A DNA stretch of 64,000 bases from Sophora flavescens. Taxonomy: Eukaryota; Streptophyta; Magnoliopsida; Fabales; Fabaceae. The stretch is taken from NCBI GenBank assembly GCA_030762895.1, contig CM061069.1:7741438-7805437 (forward strand), written 5' to 3'. The notes beneath the pieces are model-generated. The model made no database searches. It was not told the origin of the DNA and saw only the letters and a list, made by a program, of their open reading frames with translations. The translations under genes and the position numbers were made by a program. Below, piece by piece: positions 1-10,932 of this stretch (positions are counted from its first letter, which is position 1; each line of letters opens with the position of its first letter).

Positions 1-1259
1 ATCTGAAATGAATAGATGAAAACACGAGAAGGGGGATTGAATTATGTTTTACTTACACTTTTCGCAAAAAGGAAAGTTTTATCAAAGAAGCAGGATCAGA
101 CACTTTGATGCGTCTGATAAAGAACACGTTAATTTAAAACTTAACACCTAACCCCAGTTAGCACAATAAATATAAAGCAAACTTAAAGAGATAAGGGTAA
201 GAGAGTTGACACTGATTTATACTGGTTCACCCTAAACCTTGGGCTATGTCCAGTCCTTGGTTTCACCAAGTGTTACACTATAACTAATCAGGTTACAGAT
301 AGGCATTGTTTGCACACCTAGCCTCCTCAGGCTCAACCAACAAGTACTGTTTGCACACCTAGCCTCTCCAGGCTCCTTACAAGTATTCTTTCAGCAAGCC
401 TCTTCAGGATCTATACAGAGTAAGATATAAATGAAGCAGCAACCTCAAGGTTTACAACTTTGTAAGTCAACCAGAATAACACTCAATGAGTGAATAAGAA
501 ATAAGGTTGGTATGACCGTAGTTTTAACTTCTCAATATATACAATGATTGAGCAGAGAAGTATTCTCAGAAAGAAGAACTTTGAGAGCTTTGAATGCGAA
601 GAGAGTATTGAATGCTAGATGATTGAGTTCTGGTCAGTTCTCTCCAAGCAGTCTGCAAAGTCTTCCTTTTATACTCATCATCAATAAATCCGTTGAGAGA
701 CATACTTCAGATGAATGTTTTTGTTCTTCATTCATTAATGCCAAAGAGGAGTTCTGAATCTCCATTTAATGTTTATGATTGTTGGAGAGCTTCAAGATAA
801 GTTGAACGTATTTCTTGGTATTGCTTTATTAGTGTGCAGCATGATTCAGAGCAGTTACAGTTGCTTTTCTGACTTGGGCAATGCGACCTTCCTTATTTGT
901 GCAACACGGGTATGTGACCGCATTAAGGTTCCTTAACTTGTTGCAAAAAAAATAATTTCCAGTATTACATTGTTCTTTTATGCTTTGTGCTCTTGAATCA
1001 ATATTCTTTTATATGAAAATGCTAAGGAATATGCTTGTCCTTTGAATGAAAGTATACTCGTTGTTACCGGGTCTGAAATCAGACGCATTTTCATAAGTAA
1101 ACACAGACGCATTTCCGAGACGCGTTGTTTTACTAAAATGCTCTTGTTTTAATATATGCACACTTAATACATATATCTGCAGGTTTCAAAAGGTTCAATT
1201 AAAATTATTCTTTGTTTGGATTCATCAAAATTAGATATGTCAAAAGCTTAGACTTAACA
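1..1259 (-). mobile_element. Ty1/copia (SIRE/Maximus-like) LTR, minus strand, cut by window edge
   Basis: Read on the minus strand this LTR starts with TGTTAAGTC at 1259 and ends near position 4 (plus-strand tgaaatgaatag), after the pyrimidine-rich end seen as gaagggggattgaatt at about 30-45. It shares with the other copia LTRs in the window the repeated gcctctccaggctc motif (about 320-420) and a stretch like cttccttatttgtgcaaca (about 885-905). No polypurine tract lies on its high-coordinate side, so it is probably the 5' LTR of an element running leftward out of the window. Family assignment rests on these shared motifs. Nothing in it looks coding. Confidence 0.7.
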
Positions 1260-1451
1260 AAGTATGTTGCCACTCCCAAGAAGGAACTGAAGAGGAAGCC
1301 TAAAGTAAAGGCTACTCCGGTGAGAAGATCCACAAGGTTGAAGATTGTTGAGTCTGTGCAAATCACATAACCTCCTGATTCTCCACCATGGTCACAAGAA
1401 CCCTCACCCTCCTTACCACCTCAGGTTCACTCACCTTCTTCCTCTTCTTGA
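1260..1451 (+). pseudogene. Coding remnant, basic then Ser/Pro-rich, possibly a copia 3' (envelope-like) ORF
   Basis: One frame runs from 1260 with a Lys/Arg-rich segment containing RRSTRLK, hits a stop at 1368-1370, then continues in the same frame through a Pro/Ser-rich tail ending in a Ser run and a stop at 1449-1451. The composition resembles the low-complexity parts of envelope-like ORFs found in plant copia elements, but no domain can be named. A copia LTR abuts it on the left and a gypsy LTR on the right, so both elements appear to have inserted into this older sequence. It could equally be an unrelated broken gene. Confidence 0.35.
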
Positions 1452-1453
1452 TG

Positions 1454-2150
1454 TGATCTAACATAGATCATCAAATTTCTTAGGATCTTTCTTTGATTTA
1501 GATTGTTGAAAATACAATATCAATCACAAATTGCACAAAAACAAGAGAATTGAAACTTGATCCTCAAGTGAGAATCATGGAAAATAAAAGAAGTATAAGA
1601 AGCACAAGATATATGAATCGAAATTGCATGAAAACTACAAATTAAACTATAAGAACTATGAATTGAAAATTGCAAGAATTGAAACTAGAATTGAAATAGA
1701 AAATGGAATATGTAGAGAGGGGGAAAGAAGGTGCCACTTTCATCTTGATGAATCAAGAATGAATTCACCACTCGAGTTAGGAAACTCAAGATAAGAATCA
1801 AGGATCATCTAAAGAACCTCTTAGGAGAAGAAACTATCTCAACTCTCTAAATTCTCAAGTGTGAGAAACTTAACAAATGATTTGATTGATTGAATTTTGA
1901 GTAAAACAGGCCTATTTATAGGTGAAGAGTCTTGGAGCTCCTTTACTTTGTGCATCATCATGTGCTTCCTATGTGTAGACGCCCTTAGGAGTTGGGCTTT
2001 TGGCCCAATTGGCCCAACGTGTGCGGCCTATCTACATGTTGGGCTAACTGGTCCAAGATGTCCAACCTTCCTATGCCAAAAAGCTAAACTATCCTAAAAT
2101 GCTTATTGAAGAAGCACTTTTATTGCATAATCATATTCTATTTTATTACA
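1454..2150 (-). mobile_element. 3' LTR of host Ty3/gypsy (Reina-like) element
   Basis: On the minus strand the segment begins TGTAATAAAATAG at 2150 and ends GTTAGATCA at 1454, giving TG...CA termini over about 697 bp. It directly follows the C-terminal pol coding region (2151-2797), as a 3' LTR should. A TATA-like TATAAATAG lies on the minus strand at 1912-1920. The boundary at 2150 is inferred from the TG terminus and the end of coding similarity. The 5' LTR would lie beyond the right edge of the window. Confidence 0.6.
1912..1920 (-). promoter_or_regulatory. TATA-like box in host gypsy LTR
   Basis: TATAAATAG on the minus strand, inside the LTR and in the element's own orientation. Its position fits a U3 promoter with R beginning a few tens of bases downstream (lower coordinates). 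No transcript data support it. Confidence 0.4.
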
Positions 2151-2797
2151 AAAGTTTCCTATGCTAAGTGATCAATGACTTCAATATAATAGAGGTTCAA
2201 TGTGATTCCCTCTTCTAATGCTTGCTTGTGTTTCATATGGTTGACCACCACTCCCTTTAATGGATCTTGGACTCTTCTTTGCCATGAACTAGTCATTGGT
2301 CCATGAATGTCCTCTATGCTTGGGACCTATTGGCCTTGTGAATCCATGATCAAATCATCCCCTCCTTCTTGAGGCATATTCATCCACGAATTGTGTTGAT
2401 CATCATCTATGTCAAAGAGACTAAGATCATATATATTAAAAGTGGGGCTAACATTATAATCACCCGGGAGATCAATTTTATATGCATTATCATTTATTTT
2501 CTCCAATATTTGGAAAGGTCCATCACTCCTTGGTAGAAGTTTGGACTTTCTTTGTAATGGAAACCTTTCTTTTATTAAGTGCACCCATACCCAATCACCC
2601 GGTTTGAGTATCACTTGTTTTCTTCCTTTATTTACTTGCCTAGCATTGTGCTCCCCTTGTTTTTCAATGTTCAATTTTACTTGTTCATGGAGCGTTTTAG
2701 CATATTCGGCCTTGGCAAGCCCATCTTGTTGCAACACATTTTGTTCAATTGGTAATGGAAGCAAATCAAGAGGTGTTTGTGGATTTAACCCATAGGC
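2151..2797 (-). pseudogene. Ty3/gypsy integrase C-terminal region, truncated
   Basis: The minus frame from about 2797 to 2327 holds the C-terminal part of a plant gypsy integrase: a LLPLP segment, then the KPGDWVWVHL and ERFPLQRKSKL motifs, GPFQILEKINDNAYKIDLPG, and a tail with QEGGDD. These are hallmark sequences of Reina-type and related chromovirus pol proteins. The frame stops at 2327, but a GPMT-like segment continues in another frame to about 2160, so a frameshift precedes the true end. At the 5' side, similarity stops abruptly near 2797 at YGLNP. The preceding integrase piece lies at 36742-36951, and roughly 60 residues between them, including the third catalytic acid region, are missing. 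Confidence 0.8.
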
Positions 2798-2897
2798 ACG
2801 TCTACCAGAAATGCATGTAAAACATTTTGTTCACATCATTTTTTTTCTTTGTGTTCATTCTTTCCTTGTCGAAGCTCAAAGGATTACGACCAACTCA

Positions 2898-5766
2898 ACT
2901 TTTAAACATTTAAGTTTGTCATTCAATTTCAACAACAGGACTCCAAGTCCGAATGTGCAAATCACGAAGCACTAGATTGATGCATTCAGCCTTAGGTTCG
3001 TAGATTATAAAGCACCAAACTTACACAACTTTTATAGGAAAATAATCCATAACTTCACCTTTAGGACATACAGTCCATAACTTATAATAAAACACTATGA
3101 TCCCGACGTCTCGGTTATTAGGTTTGTTTTTCAACTTTAAAATCATTTTCGTTCTGTGAAACACAAATCCAAAATAAAATCCCCTCAACTTATCCAAGTT
3201 GTCGGAAGTAATACCGTTGTGTAAAACTAATTTACAGAAAATCCTTTTTTGTTGCCAATTCGTTTATAAAATCATCAAATTACTCAAAAACTCAATTTCT
3301 TCTAAAAATCTTTATTCGGAACTTTGGTTCTAAAAAAATTTGTTTGAGACTAAAATATTTGTTCAAACGAATACTGTTGTTTTTTAGAATGCTTTCCATA
3401 AATAATTTCGGAACCAACCGTCGTTTAACATTTTAAAAACGTTTTAAGTTAAAATTTGACTTTTCTAGTAAAATAATTTTCTCAACACCATAATTAAATT
3501 ATTTTTGAAACTTAACTTTTTATAATAACCTTTTATATTATTTTGTAATTTCTTAGGTAAACATTAGCAGCACTAAAGTATTTTCACGGTTATGCCATCA
3601 CCGTGATCACTCTTACGTCGATAAATCATAAAAATAATAGTATTTTCAACTATTCCATATTTTCACCAATCAAATAATTAAATAATATTATATTACTATA
3701 TTCCACCAAATAAAAAAAAATTGATATTTCTTATAAATCTTTTTAATACATTTATCTTCTTAATTAATTGAGCACTAACCACTGTCAGGCTTTTCAATCA
3801 ACAACCAGTGTCAATAATAATTTTATATAAATACTATAACAGATAACATAGTTTATAACATGCATTGAAATACTATAACAATTAACTGCAGATAATCAAT
3901 TAAAAGCAGATAATTAACAACAGATAAATTAACTTCGCAGGATAATTTTAAAACACGACAAACACACTCAAATAAATTATACTGACGACATACTAATAGC
4001 ATATATCTATCGGAAAAATCCCTCGGGTACTCCCCTTACTTCAGAGTGATTTTCCTTTCGAAGTGAGTTTCACCGAACGTCCGATCTTCGTAGGACACGT
4101 ACGCGATTCACACAATAACTTAACATTCAACAAACCACAACAAACTAATCAACATCAAACAATTACAACACCTAAATTCTATGGCTAGGGTTCTGCATTG
4201 ACTAGTAAAAATGGTTAGGAATTTCTAAAATTCACATGCTATTGGATTTGTGATCCTTAAGTATTTGAAAGACAAGATCTATGACCATAACTCAAAATTA
4301 AAACCAAACCTCTAACCCATCATAAAGAAAGATTCAGCCAAGTCTGGTAAATTAGGCTAGGGATCTCAAAATTCTACTTACTCTTAGATCCATGATCCTA
4401 GAGTAGTATAGAGTTAAAAACAATGATCATAAGTTAAAAACAAAACAAAATCATCCAAGCTCTCAAGAACATGGATTCAGCCTTCACATGGAAAATAAGC
4501 TAGAAATTTTATTTTGATTCAATCCTTTGGATTCAATACTTATATGAACTATAAAAATGGAATCAAACATCACTTTCTAAAAAAAATTGAACAAAACTCC
4601 TCCACCCAAAAATTTAGGGTTTCGTCCTTGGGAGGAAAAATAGGAAAGAAAATTTTGTTTGATTCATGCTCTTGAATCATGAATATAGAGATGATGATAA
4701 GTTCATAGAAATTGGTTTCATGATCATAGGATTTTTCTATGATTTTCTAGATATTTTTGAAGTTCTAGATCTAGGAATTTCAAATGATGATCATGGCCTT
4801 GAACCAAGAAAATGAATGAAGAACATGATATTGATTGAGTGAGATGAGTATGGTATACCTCTTGGATAAGGATTCAAGTAGTTGCTTCACAATCTAGCAT
4901 ATGGTTCACTTAGAGAAAATAGGAAAAAGCTTAAGGAAGAAGATGAAAGAAATGAAAAAAAAATGCCTAAGTGTGGTTTAATGATGATGGGCAGCGCACA
5001 TAAGGAGGAGTGAGGGGCAGTTTTGCCCATCAAAAATTGCCTCGAGGACAAAATGGTAAAAATACATAGGGACAAACTTGTAATTCCTTTAAAGTTCAAG
5101 GACATTTTGGACATTTCACACCTAAATTATTCATGAAAAATTTGTGGTCATGGTTGAAGGATATGTGACAGATTTGTGACCACAAAAAAAAAAAAAAAAG
5201 AGGAAGAAACAAAATTGAAGTTGTCTTGCCTTAACCATGGTTAATGTTTAACTAGGGGAGGTTAGATTAGGGGTATTTTGGTCTTTTCACACTTAAACCC
5301 ATCATTACATAAATTAAATGCTAGGTGAGTCACCCCTATGACTCACCACCCTAGGTGGCAAGATGTATCCTCATCCGATGTCGGATTTTGTCTATGCATG
5401 TCCGTTCTAGACTCTGTCGATTACCCGATTTAGGTTTTACGCCTGAATCAAGTATAATATCCTATTTATTTTGAAAACTTTCAAAATAACCACTATCATT
5501 TGAAAAACGATAAAAACACTAATTGTTTCGTTCATGAGTCAATAATAAGTCTTATGATCATTAAAATCTTACTGTCAGTGAAAACGCAGACCGGGATCCG
5601 TCTGAATTTTTAACCAAAAACTTAACCGTAACTCTCTACAATAAAGTAGAGTATAAATATGACTTTGGTTTATCCAAAATCATTTTCTAAGTTCCATATA
5701 AAAAAAATATAAACGTTTATTTATATTTATACCGATCTTAGAAACCATAAAAATCGGGGTGTTACA
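2898..5766 (-). mobile_element. Gypsy LTR without internal region (probable solo LTR), left copy
   Basis: The high end (5766) reads TGTAACACCCCGATTTTT on the minus strand, a common start of long plant Ty3/gypsy LTRs. Internal stretches match the better delimited element at 49372-52511, for example gatcattaaaatcttactg and a region ending in cgatttaggttttacgcc. No gag or pol frame is visible. Short open frames such as 4887-5114 are low complexity. The left boundary is uncertain; 2898 is where identity with the second copy begins, not a proven terminus. The 100 bp from 2798 to 2897 are unassigned. It interrupts the 3' untranslated part of a plus-strand copia element that resumes at 5767. Confidence 0.55.
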
Positions 5767-6163
5767 AAATACATCTTTTGTCTTGTATCTTTACTGTTTT
5801 ATGCTTTTCTATATTATAGTTGTTTCCTTTTTGTTGTTGACAAAAGGGGGAGAAAGTCAAGATGATCAAAATGATTGAAATTGAACTTATTTGTCTGAGC
5901 TGCATAACTTATCTTAATTGTTGAACAGATAACTCTTAAGTTAAAAAGTTAGATGCACTCTGAACTGATATTTCACACTGATAATGTGTTATGCTATGTT
6001 CTTTAAGGAACTCCTAATATGAATTGAACCTAAGTGCACCTGTCTGCAAAACCTATCTGGTTAAGAAATTTTCAATATATCTGAATCTTGTTGTCTTATC
6101 TGTTGATATTTTCTAAGGTTCATTAAATCATCTGAATGTTTCTCATCATCAAAAAGGGGGAGA
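5767..6163 (+). mobile_element. 3' internal end and polypurine tract of a plus-strand copia element, left copy
   Basis: This non-coding stretch contains an aaaagggggaga tract near 5840 and ends in the polypurine tract AAAAAGGGGGAGA at 6151-6163, immediately followed by the LTR. Such a doubled tract before the 3' LTR is usual in SIRE/Maximus-type elements. Everything upstream of it (pol, gag, 5' LTR) is absent; a gypsy LTR abuts it instead. Confidence 0.65.
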
Positions 6164-6804
6164 TCGTTAAGTCTCTAAAATGTTTGATGTGCATTTTCCC
6201 TAATTTTTTATGAAAACTAAACATTTGTTAATAATTTAATTAACCTTCATATTGGTTGCCAACCTGTCTATCTAGTATGCAGATCACAATAGTAGGAAAT
6301 TCACTTTCTCGCCTGTCTGCCCACATAGAAGACCACCTGTATGGAGAAGCAAAAGTCAACCTTTCTACTGACTAGAATGTTGACTATCTGCATTGAAGAT
6401 TCAACTTGTCTCTACTAAGTTCTTACACTCGCCTGTGGTCATTCGATTTGGAGGCTGTCCCTTCATGCAGAAAACTCTAAAGTTTTCTCTCTCACACTTA
6501 TCAAGAAAGTCAGAAGGTCACTCTCACAAGCAACCTAGGAGATCAGAAACGAAGTCCAATTAAAGAATGTTTCCAATATGCTTTATTCCCTAGTACTCCC
6601 GGTTATTACACGAAAAAGGAAATGTGCTCTGCAAAGAACAAAAGCATTCTTCACAACTTTGATGTGGCTACTGCACGATGCATAAAGCCCTGATCTTCCT
6701 TGTTAGAGTACAACCAACGTTCCTATTGCATTAATGGCTGCCCATAATGACTCTATTATATTTAATGGAGCTCTGCTTAAAGCCAACATTTGAAGGAATG
6801 TCTC

Positions 6805-8040
6805 TGTTGAGTCACCTGCAAGTGTACCGGGTCGTCGCAAGTAATAAAATAAACACGGTAAGTAATTAGCGAGGTCGAACACAAGGATTGGGCTACCAAT
6901 TCAACTAATTCACGAGAAGTCGATACATTTGGTCAAGCAAGGAAAGTGGTTGAGGGAGAGAGAAGATAGGATTGCAATTCAATTAATGAATCTAATAAAA
7001 CTAAGGTATTAAAATCTGAAATTAAAAATATCTAAGGTCTCAAATCCACCTACCCAATCATGCATAGTACCCAAGTGATGATGACTCTTCCCTAATTCAA
7101 TTACAATGTCAACCAGGACCCCCAAATTCTCCTATATCCACTGTCGTGCTCAATAGGACGTATTCAACGATTGGATTAATTACTTACTAGGTCTCATAAC
7201 CCTAATCATCAAACTCTATTAAATATGGTTCCTATAAGGTTGCACCGATCTCCTACTCACTCTCGTGCAATAGTCCATCGATGATCCCAATTCAAGTTCT
7301 AAAACGCGAATTGCCTCCTAAGCCTCATCACGTTTAACCAGTCAATCACGCATGCATATGATCAACGCAATCAAATCAGAATTGGAAAACATTAATTAAG
7401 ATAAGGGAGAAAGACATACATCACATCGAATCTACACCGCCATGGGTGGTTTCATTGTTCCCTTAGACGAGGGGATTAGTTCCTCGTGCTCGTAAAGACA
7501 GACAAACAATCGGAATTCATCCTAAAAATAAAAATAAGAAAATAAAAGGGAGACGCAGCTCCAGAAATACAAGGAATCATCCTAAACGCTATAAAATCAG
7601 TGGCTACCCAAAAGCTCCTCAATTCTGCCCTAAAACAGCAATATATAGGGTTCAGGATCTGCCCTCGCTCGCGAGGCGAGCAAGATCTCGCGAGGCGAAT
7701 ATTAAAATTGGCGCGCTTTCAAATTGGACTCTCGCGATGCGATCAGCCTCTCGCGAGGCGACACAGAGAGGATGACAATTCTGGCACAGTCAGGCCTTCA
7801 GGCTCGCGAGGCGAGTGGTATCTTCGCGGGGGCGAGACAGAAAGGACGACTAAAAAGAAACAAAAAGCGTAATTCTATTCAAAATAGACTAAAAACTAAT
7901 AAAAATGCCTAAAACGAGTCAAAGTCTAACTTAAGAACAAAACAAGGCCAATTTGGGCGAAATCCAGGTTGAACTCGAATAATTAGCACATAAACCACAG
8001 TCTTACTAGTTATAAAACTAGATAAGCCAGAGGCTTATCA
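6805..8040 (-). repeat. 3' LTR of subfamily 2 element, left copy
   Basis: It matches the 5' LTR at 10933-12281 almost base for base but lacks about 120 bp, from just after aggacgact (about 7850) to aaaaagaaac. The lost part contains one paired 13-mer module. Minus-strand start TGATAAGCC, end CAACA. Confidence 0.8.
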
Positions 8041-9654
8041 AAACACCCCAAACTTAAACCTTGCTTTTCCCTAAGCAAGCTAAAACTCAAAAAGACTCAA
8101 GACTTGGCAAGCTTAAAGGATTCAATCAATTTCGCACAAATTTCATGCAATCTTACAAAACAGTTTTTCTTCAATGTTCCCCCCCTACATCAATGTAATC
8201 CCCACATTCATTTACTTTAAACAATTGAGAACTTCATCATTCATGCAATCATTAATCTAAGTTGAGGATCAAAGTCACACACAAGGAAGATCACCAATTT
8301 CAAACAATTGCCTTCCTCACAAGGGTATGCAAAATTTCACTCATTCACTCAAATTTGTCTAGGCTATCAACTTTTCACTCAATTTCACATATCAAGAGCA
8401 CTTCCCATGAATTTGATTTTCATCTCAACAATAGTTCCCACGAAAACATGCATGCAACATGAAAAGGTCTTTTAAAGGTTGTAATGGGGCCTGGTTAAGG
8501 GTAGGATATTCAAGGATGCTAGCCTTAAGTCCCTAGGAACTAAGAGAGCATGAGCATTTGACACATCTTCCACTCAAATTCCTTTTTCCATTTTTCTTTT
8601 TGCCTCGGGTGACTACAGCCTTTTCCTTGCTAATCTTTTTGTTTTACCCCTTTTCTTTTGGCAATTTTTTTCTTTTTTCTTTTTTCTTTTTTTTTCTTTT
8701 TGCCTTGGGTCTCAACCTTTATATTTTTCTCTTTTTTCAACCCATAATGACATATCAAACCTTGTAGCCACCCCAAACTTAGTTTCTTACAACCCTTCTC
8801 TTTCTAAGCTTCCATGCTCTCCTAATCCTAAGATTTGGTTAACATGGTTTTTTCCAGATTTTGGCTTATAGTATAGGGTCATCAAGAAATAATAGGCTAA
8901 TTAGGCTCAATGTGGATAACTAGGGAACATTCAATAGGGATGGTTCTTTGTAGGCCAAGTGGTTATTTCAAGAAAAATTGCCTAAATCATTTGATGCAAC
9001 ATATAGACATGCAAACCATGAAGAGATTCAAGCAAATTCGGGAAAGTACAACTTAAAAGTGTTTCACACTATCAAAAACATTGTTGGAGGCTCAAATTCT
9101 CACCTGGACATTTTGCAAATTGTTTGACCGAGATACAATTCCTAGTGTGTGCACCCCTTCATCCCAAACTTGTCATAAATCAAGCAATCACAATAAAGTT
9201 TCTCAAAGTTCAATTTTCAATTTTTCACATGGGGATCAACTTTTCAGAACCTAGGGGGAAATCATCAATGGTCAAAATAATTCATGCAATCAATCTATGA
9301 TAAATTTTATTAAAATCCAACAAGCTTGTCGACACACCTTCATACACATACTCTTGATCTTCTCAAATTATTCAAGAGCGACAAACAAAAACAAAAACAC
9401 AAACAAAAACAAAGAACAAGGCAATTGGTTCCCTCCCCCACACTTAAAGCATACATTGTCCTCAATGAAAGAACACAACTATAAAATAAGAGTGAGGAAA
9501 GGATAGGGTGCTCCCTGATCAAGTTGTAGTGGCCGCTTCCACGCAAAGATCTTCTATGGTTGCATCCTCATCCAATTGGTCTCTCGGGCACCCCTCTGCT
9601 GGGCCAAAGGCCTCTCCTGGAAGAAATCTTGCAAATCAAAAACTTAATTGCATA

Positions 9655-9884
9655 TTCGCGAGGCGAGAGGTCACTCGCGAAGTGAATCTGGAAAATTGTT
9701 ATTCACACTTTCCAGAATCGCGAGGCTAGTAGTATCTCGCGAGGCGAATCTGGAATTCCAACAGATGATGATGCCCAGAATCGTGAGGCTAAAGCAGTCC
9801 TCGCGACGCGATACAGAAGCGTGAGCAAGCCTCTGAGATTCAGGGCTTCTGTCTCGCGTGGCCACTGTGGATTCGTGTGGCGAA
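9655..9884. promoter_or_regulatory. Paired 13-bp CG-rich modules in internal region, left copy
   Basis: Four pairs of 13-bp units related to TTCGCGAGGCGAG. Pairs: 9655-9667 with 9674-9686; 9717-9729 with 9736-9748; 9780-9792 with 9800-9812; 9853-9865 with 9872-9884. The gap between members is 6 bp in three pairs and 7 bp in one. They lie between the reading frame and the 3' LTR on the element's strand, which is unusual because the same modules otherwise sit upstream of the TATA box in the LTR. Function unknown. Confidence 0.6.
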
Positions 9885-9893
9885 TCAAGCTTT

Positions 9894-9898
<5 letters not shown>

Positions 9899-9942
<44 letters not shown>
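9899..9942. repeat. (TA)n microsatellite, left copy
   Basis: About 22 TA units following a T8 run. It lies between the internal modules and the decayed reading frame of the subfamily 2 element. The second copy has the same tract at about 33650-33692. Confidence 0.95.
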
Positions 9943-9945
<3 letters not shown>

Positions 9946-9953
9946 GACAGAAA

Positions 9954-10730
9954 CTAAAAAAGAATACCTAGCTTGGGCTGCCTCCCAATAAGCGCTTCTT
10001 TAACGTCACTAGCTTGACTTACTAAGAAGCATCCACCTGGATCCCATAGCCTGTGGCGTAAGGGCCAAGAGATGCTCATCATGTGAGATCCTCCACCCGG
10101 ATCCCATGGTTTGTGAAGTGGCAATTGTAGAAGCAATACGACTCTTTCCACAATTCCACCTAGCACGTGTGTGAAAACTCCATTGACCTCTGCAATTATG
10201 AACTCACTCCCTCTCGGGTCAAATGGTGTTTTCTCGAGGAAGTGTGCCAGACAAGTGGGAGGGACTAACTTACCAGTGTCTACACATGCATGCAAGCCAA
10301 CATATTTATTTAACGCAGCAAAATCAGATTGCTCAGCAAGCATCGTGGATTCCACTACCACTTTATCTTCATTTTGAACTATCCCCCAAACTAGATTTTG
10401 CTCAAATTGTGCTTCATCTGACTTTTGTACTAACTGTTTGCAAATCTCCTCCACTTACGTTTTGAAGTTCTGCTTCACAGTTTCGATACTGTCATAATTG
10501 GATCTTGCCTTGGCCTCAGAGGTGGATAGTTCTTGGGAATACTGTTCTAGAGCAACTTTCAAAGGTGTGTGCTCATTCCATTCCCATTCCTCCTCATGCT
10601 TCATGATTACACTATAAGCTTGTGCATGAGGGCAATTACGTCACCAGCGCCAGTGATTTCCCAGGGTTACATTAGGCCCAAAGTGATATTTTGTAACACC
10701 GTCCAAGGCTGGAAAATAATAAGTCTCCAT
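9954..10730 (-). pseudogene. Decayed DPxG-motif protein of non-autonomous element, left copy
   Basis: The minus frame from an ATG at 10730 matches the intact product at 45282-46064 at about 75% of positions over the C-terminal 166 residues (hand alignment). Two in-frame stops interrupt it: TGA at 10641-10643, where the other subfamily has GGA, and TAA at 10455-10457, where the other has CAA, the latter a C-to-T change. The three DPxG motifs (PFDPRG, PWDPGG, LWDPGG) and the region HACVDTGKL are kept. Function is unknown; I recognise no domain. Confidence 0.6.
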
Positions 10731-10908
10731 GATTTGCAATCCACCTTGAAAGGGTACCTCGCATACAAAACAGGGCCAAGACCAAGTGGAATCAAAGAAG
10801 CATATGGAAATAATAATAAATAAATAACAAAAAATAAAAAAAATAAAAAAAAATAACTTAACCAAATAATCAAACTTCCCAAAAAATTAGGAAAATTGGT
10901 TGTGCCAA

Positions 10909-10926
10909 TCCCCGGCAACGGCGCCA
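10909..10926 (-). promoter_or_regulatory. Primer binding site, tRNA-Asp type, left copy
   Basis: On the minus strand TGGCGCCGTTGCCGGGGA, six bases after the 5' LTR end. This is the primer site used by Athila-type gypsy elements, complementary to the 3' end of tRNA-Asp. Confidence 0.85.
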
Positions 10927-10932
10927 AAAACT

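Noticed and set aside
4887..5114. 75-codon frame present in both copies (second at 28660-28875)
   Set aside because: Low-complexity Ser/Phe/Leu sequence within a non-coding LTR. Its persistence only reflects the duplicated assembly.
8558..8767. Phe-rich membrane-like peptide frame
   Set aside because: It is the translation of a T-rich tract in the non-coding part of a retrotransposon, and its length differs between the two copies.
10909..10926. Partial tRNA genes at the tRNA-complementary sites
   Set aside because: Only 12-18 bases match the 3' end of a tRNA, at the position of primer binding sites. No cloverleaf surrounds them.
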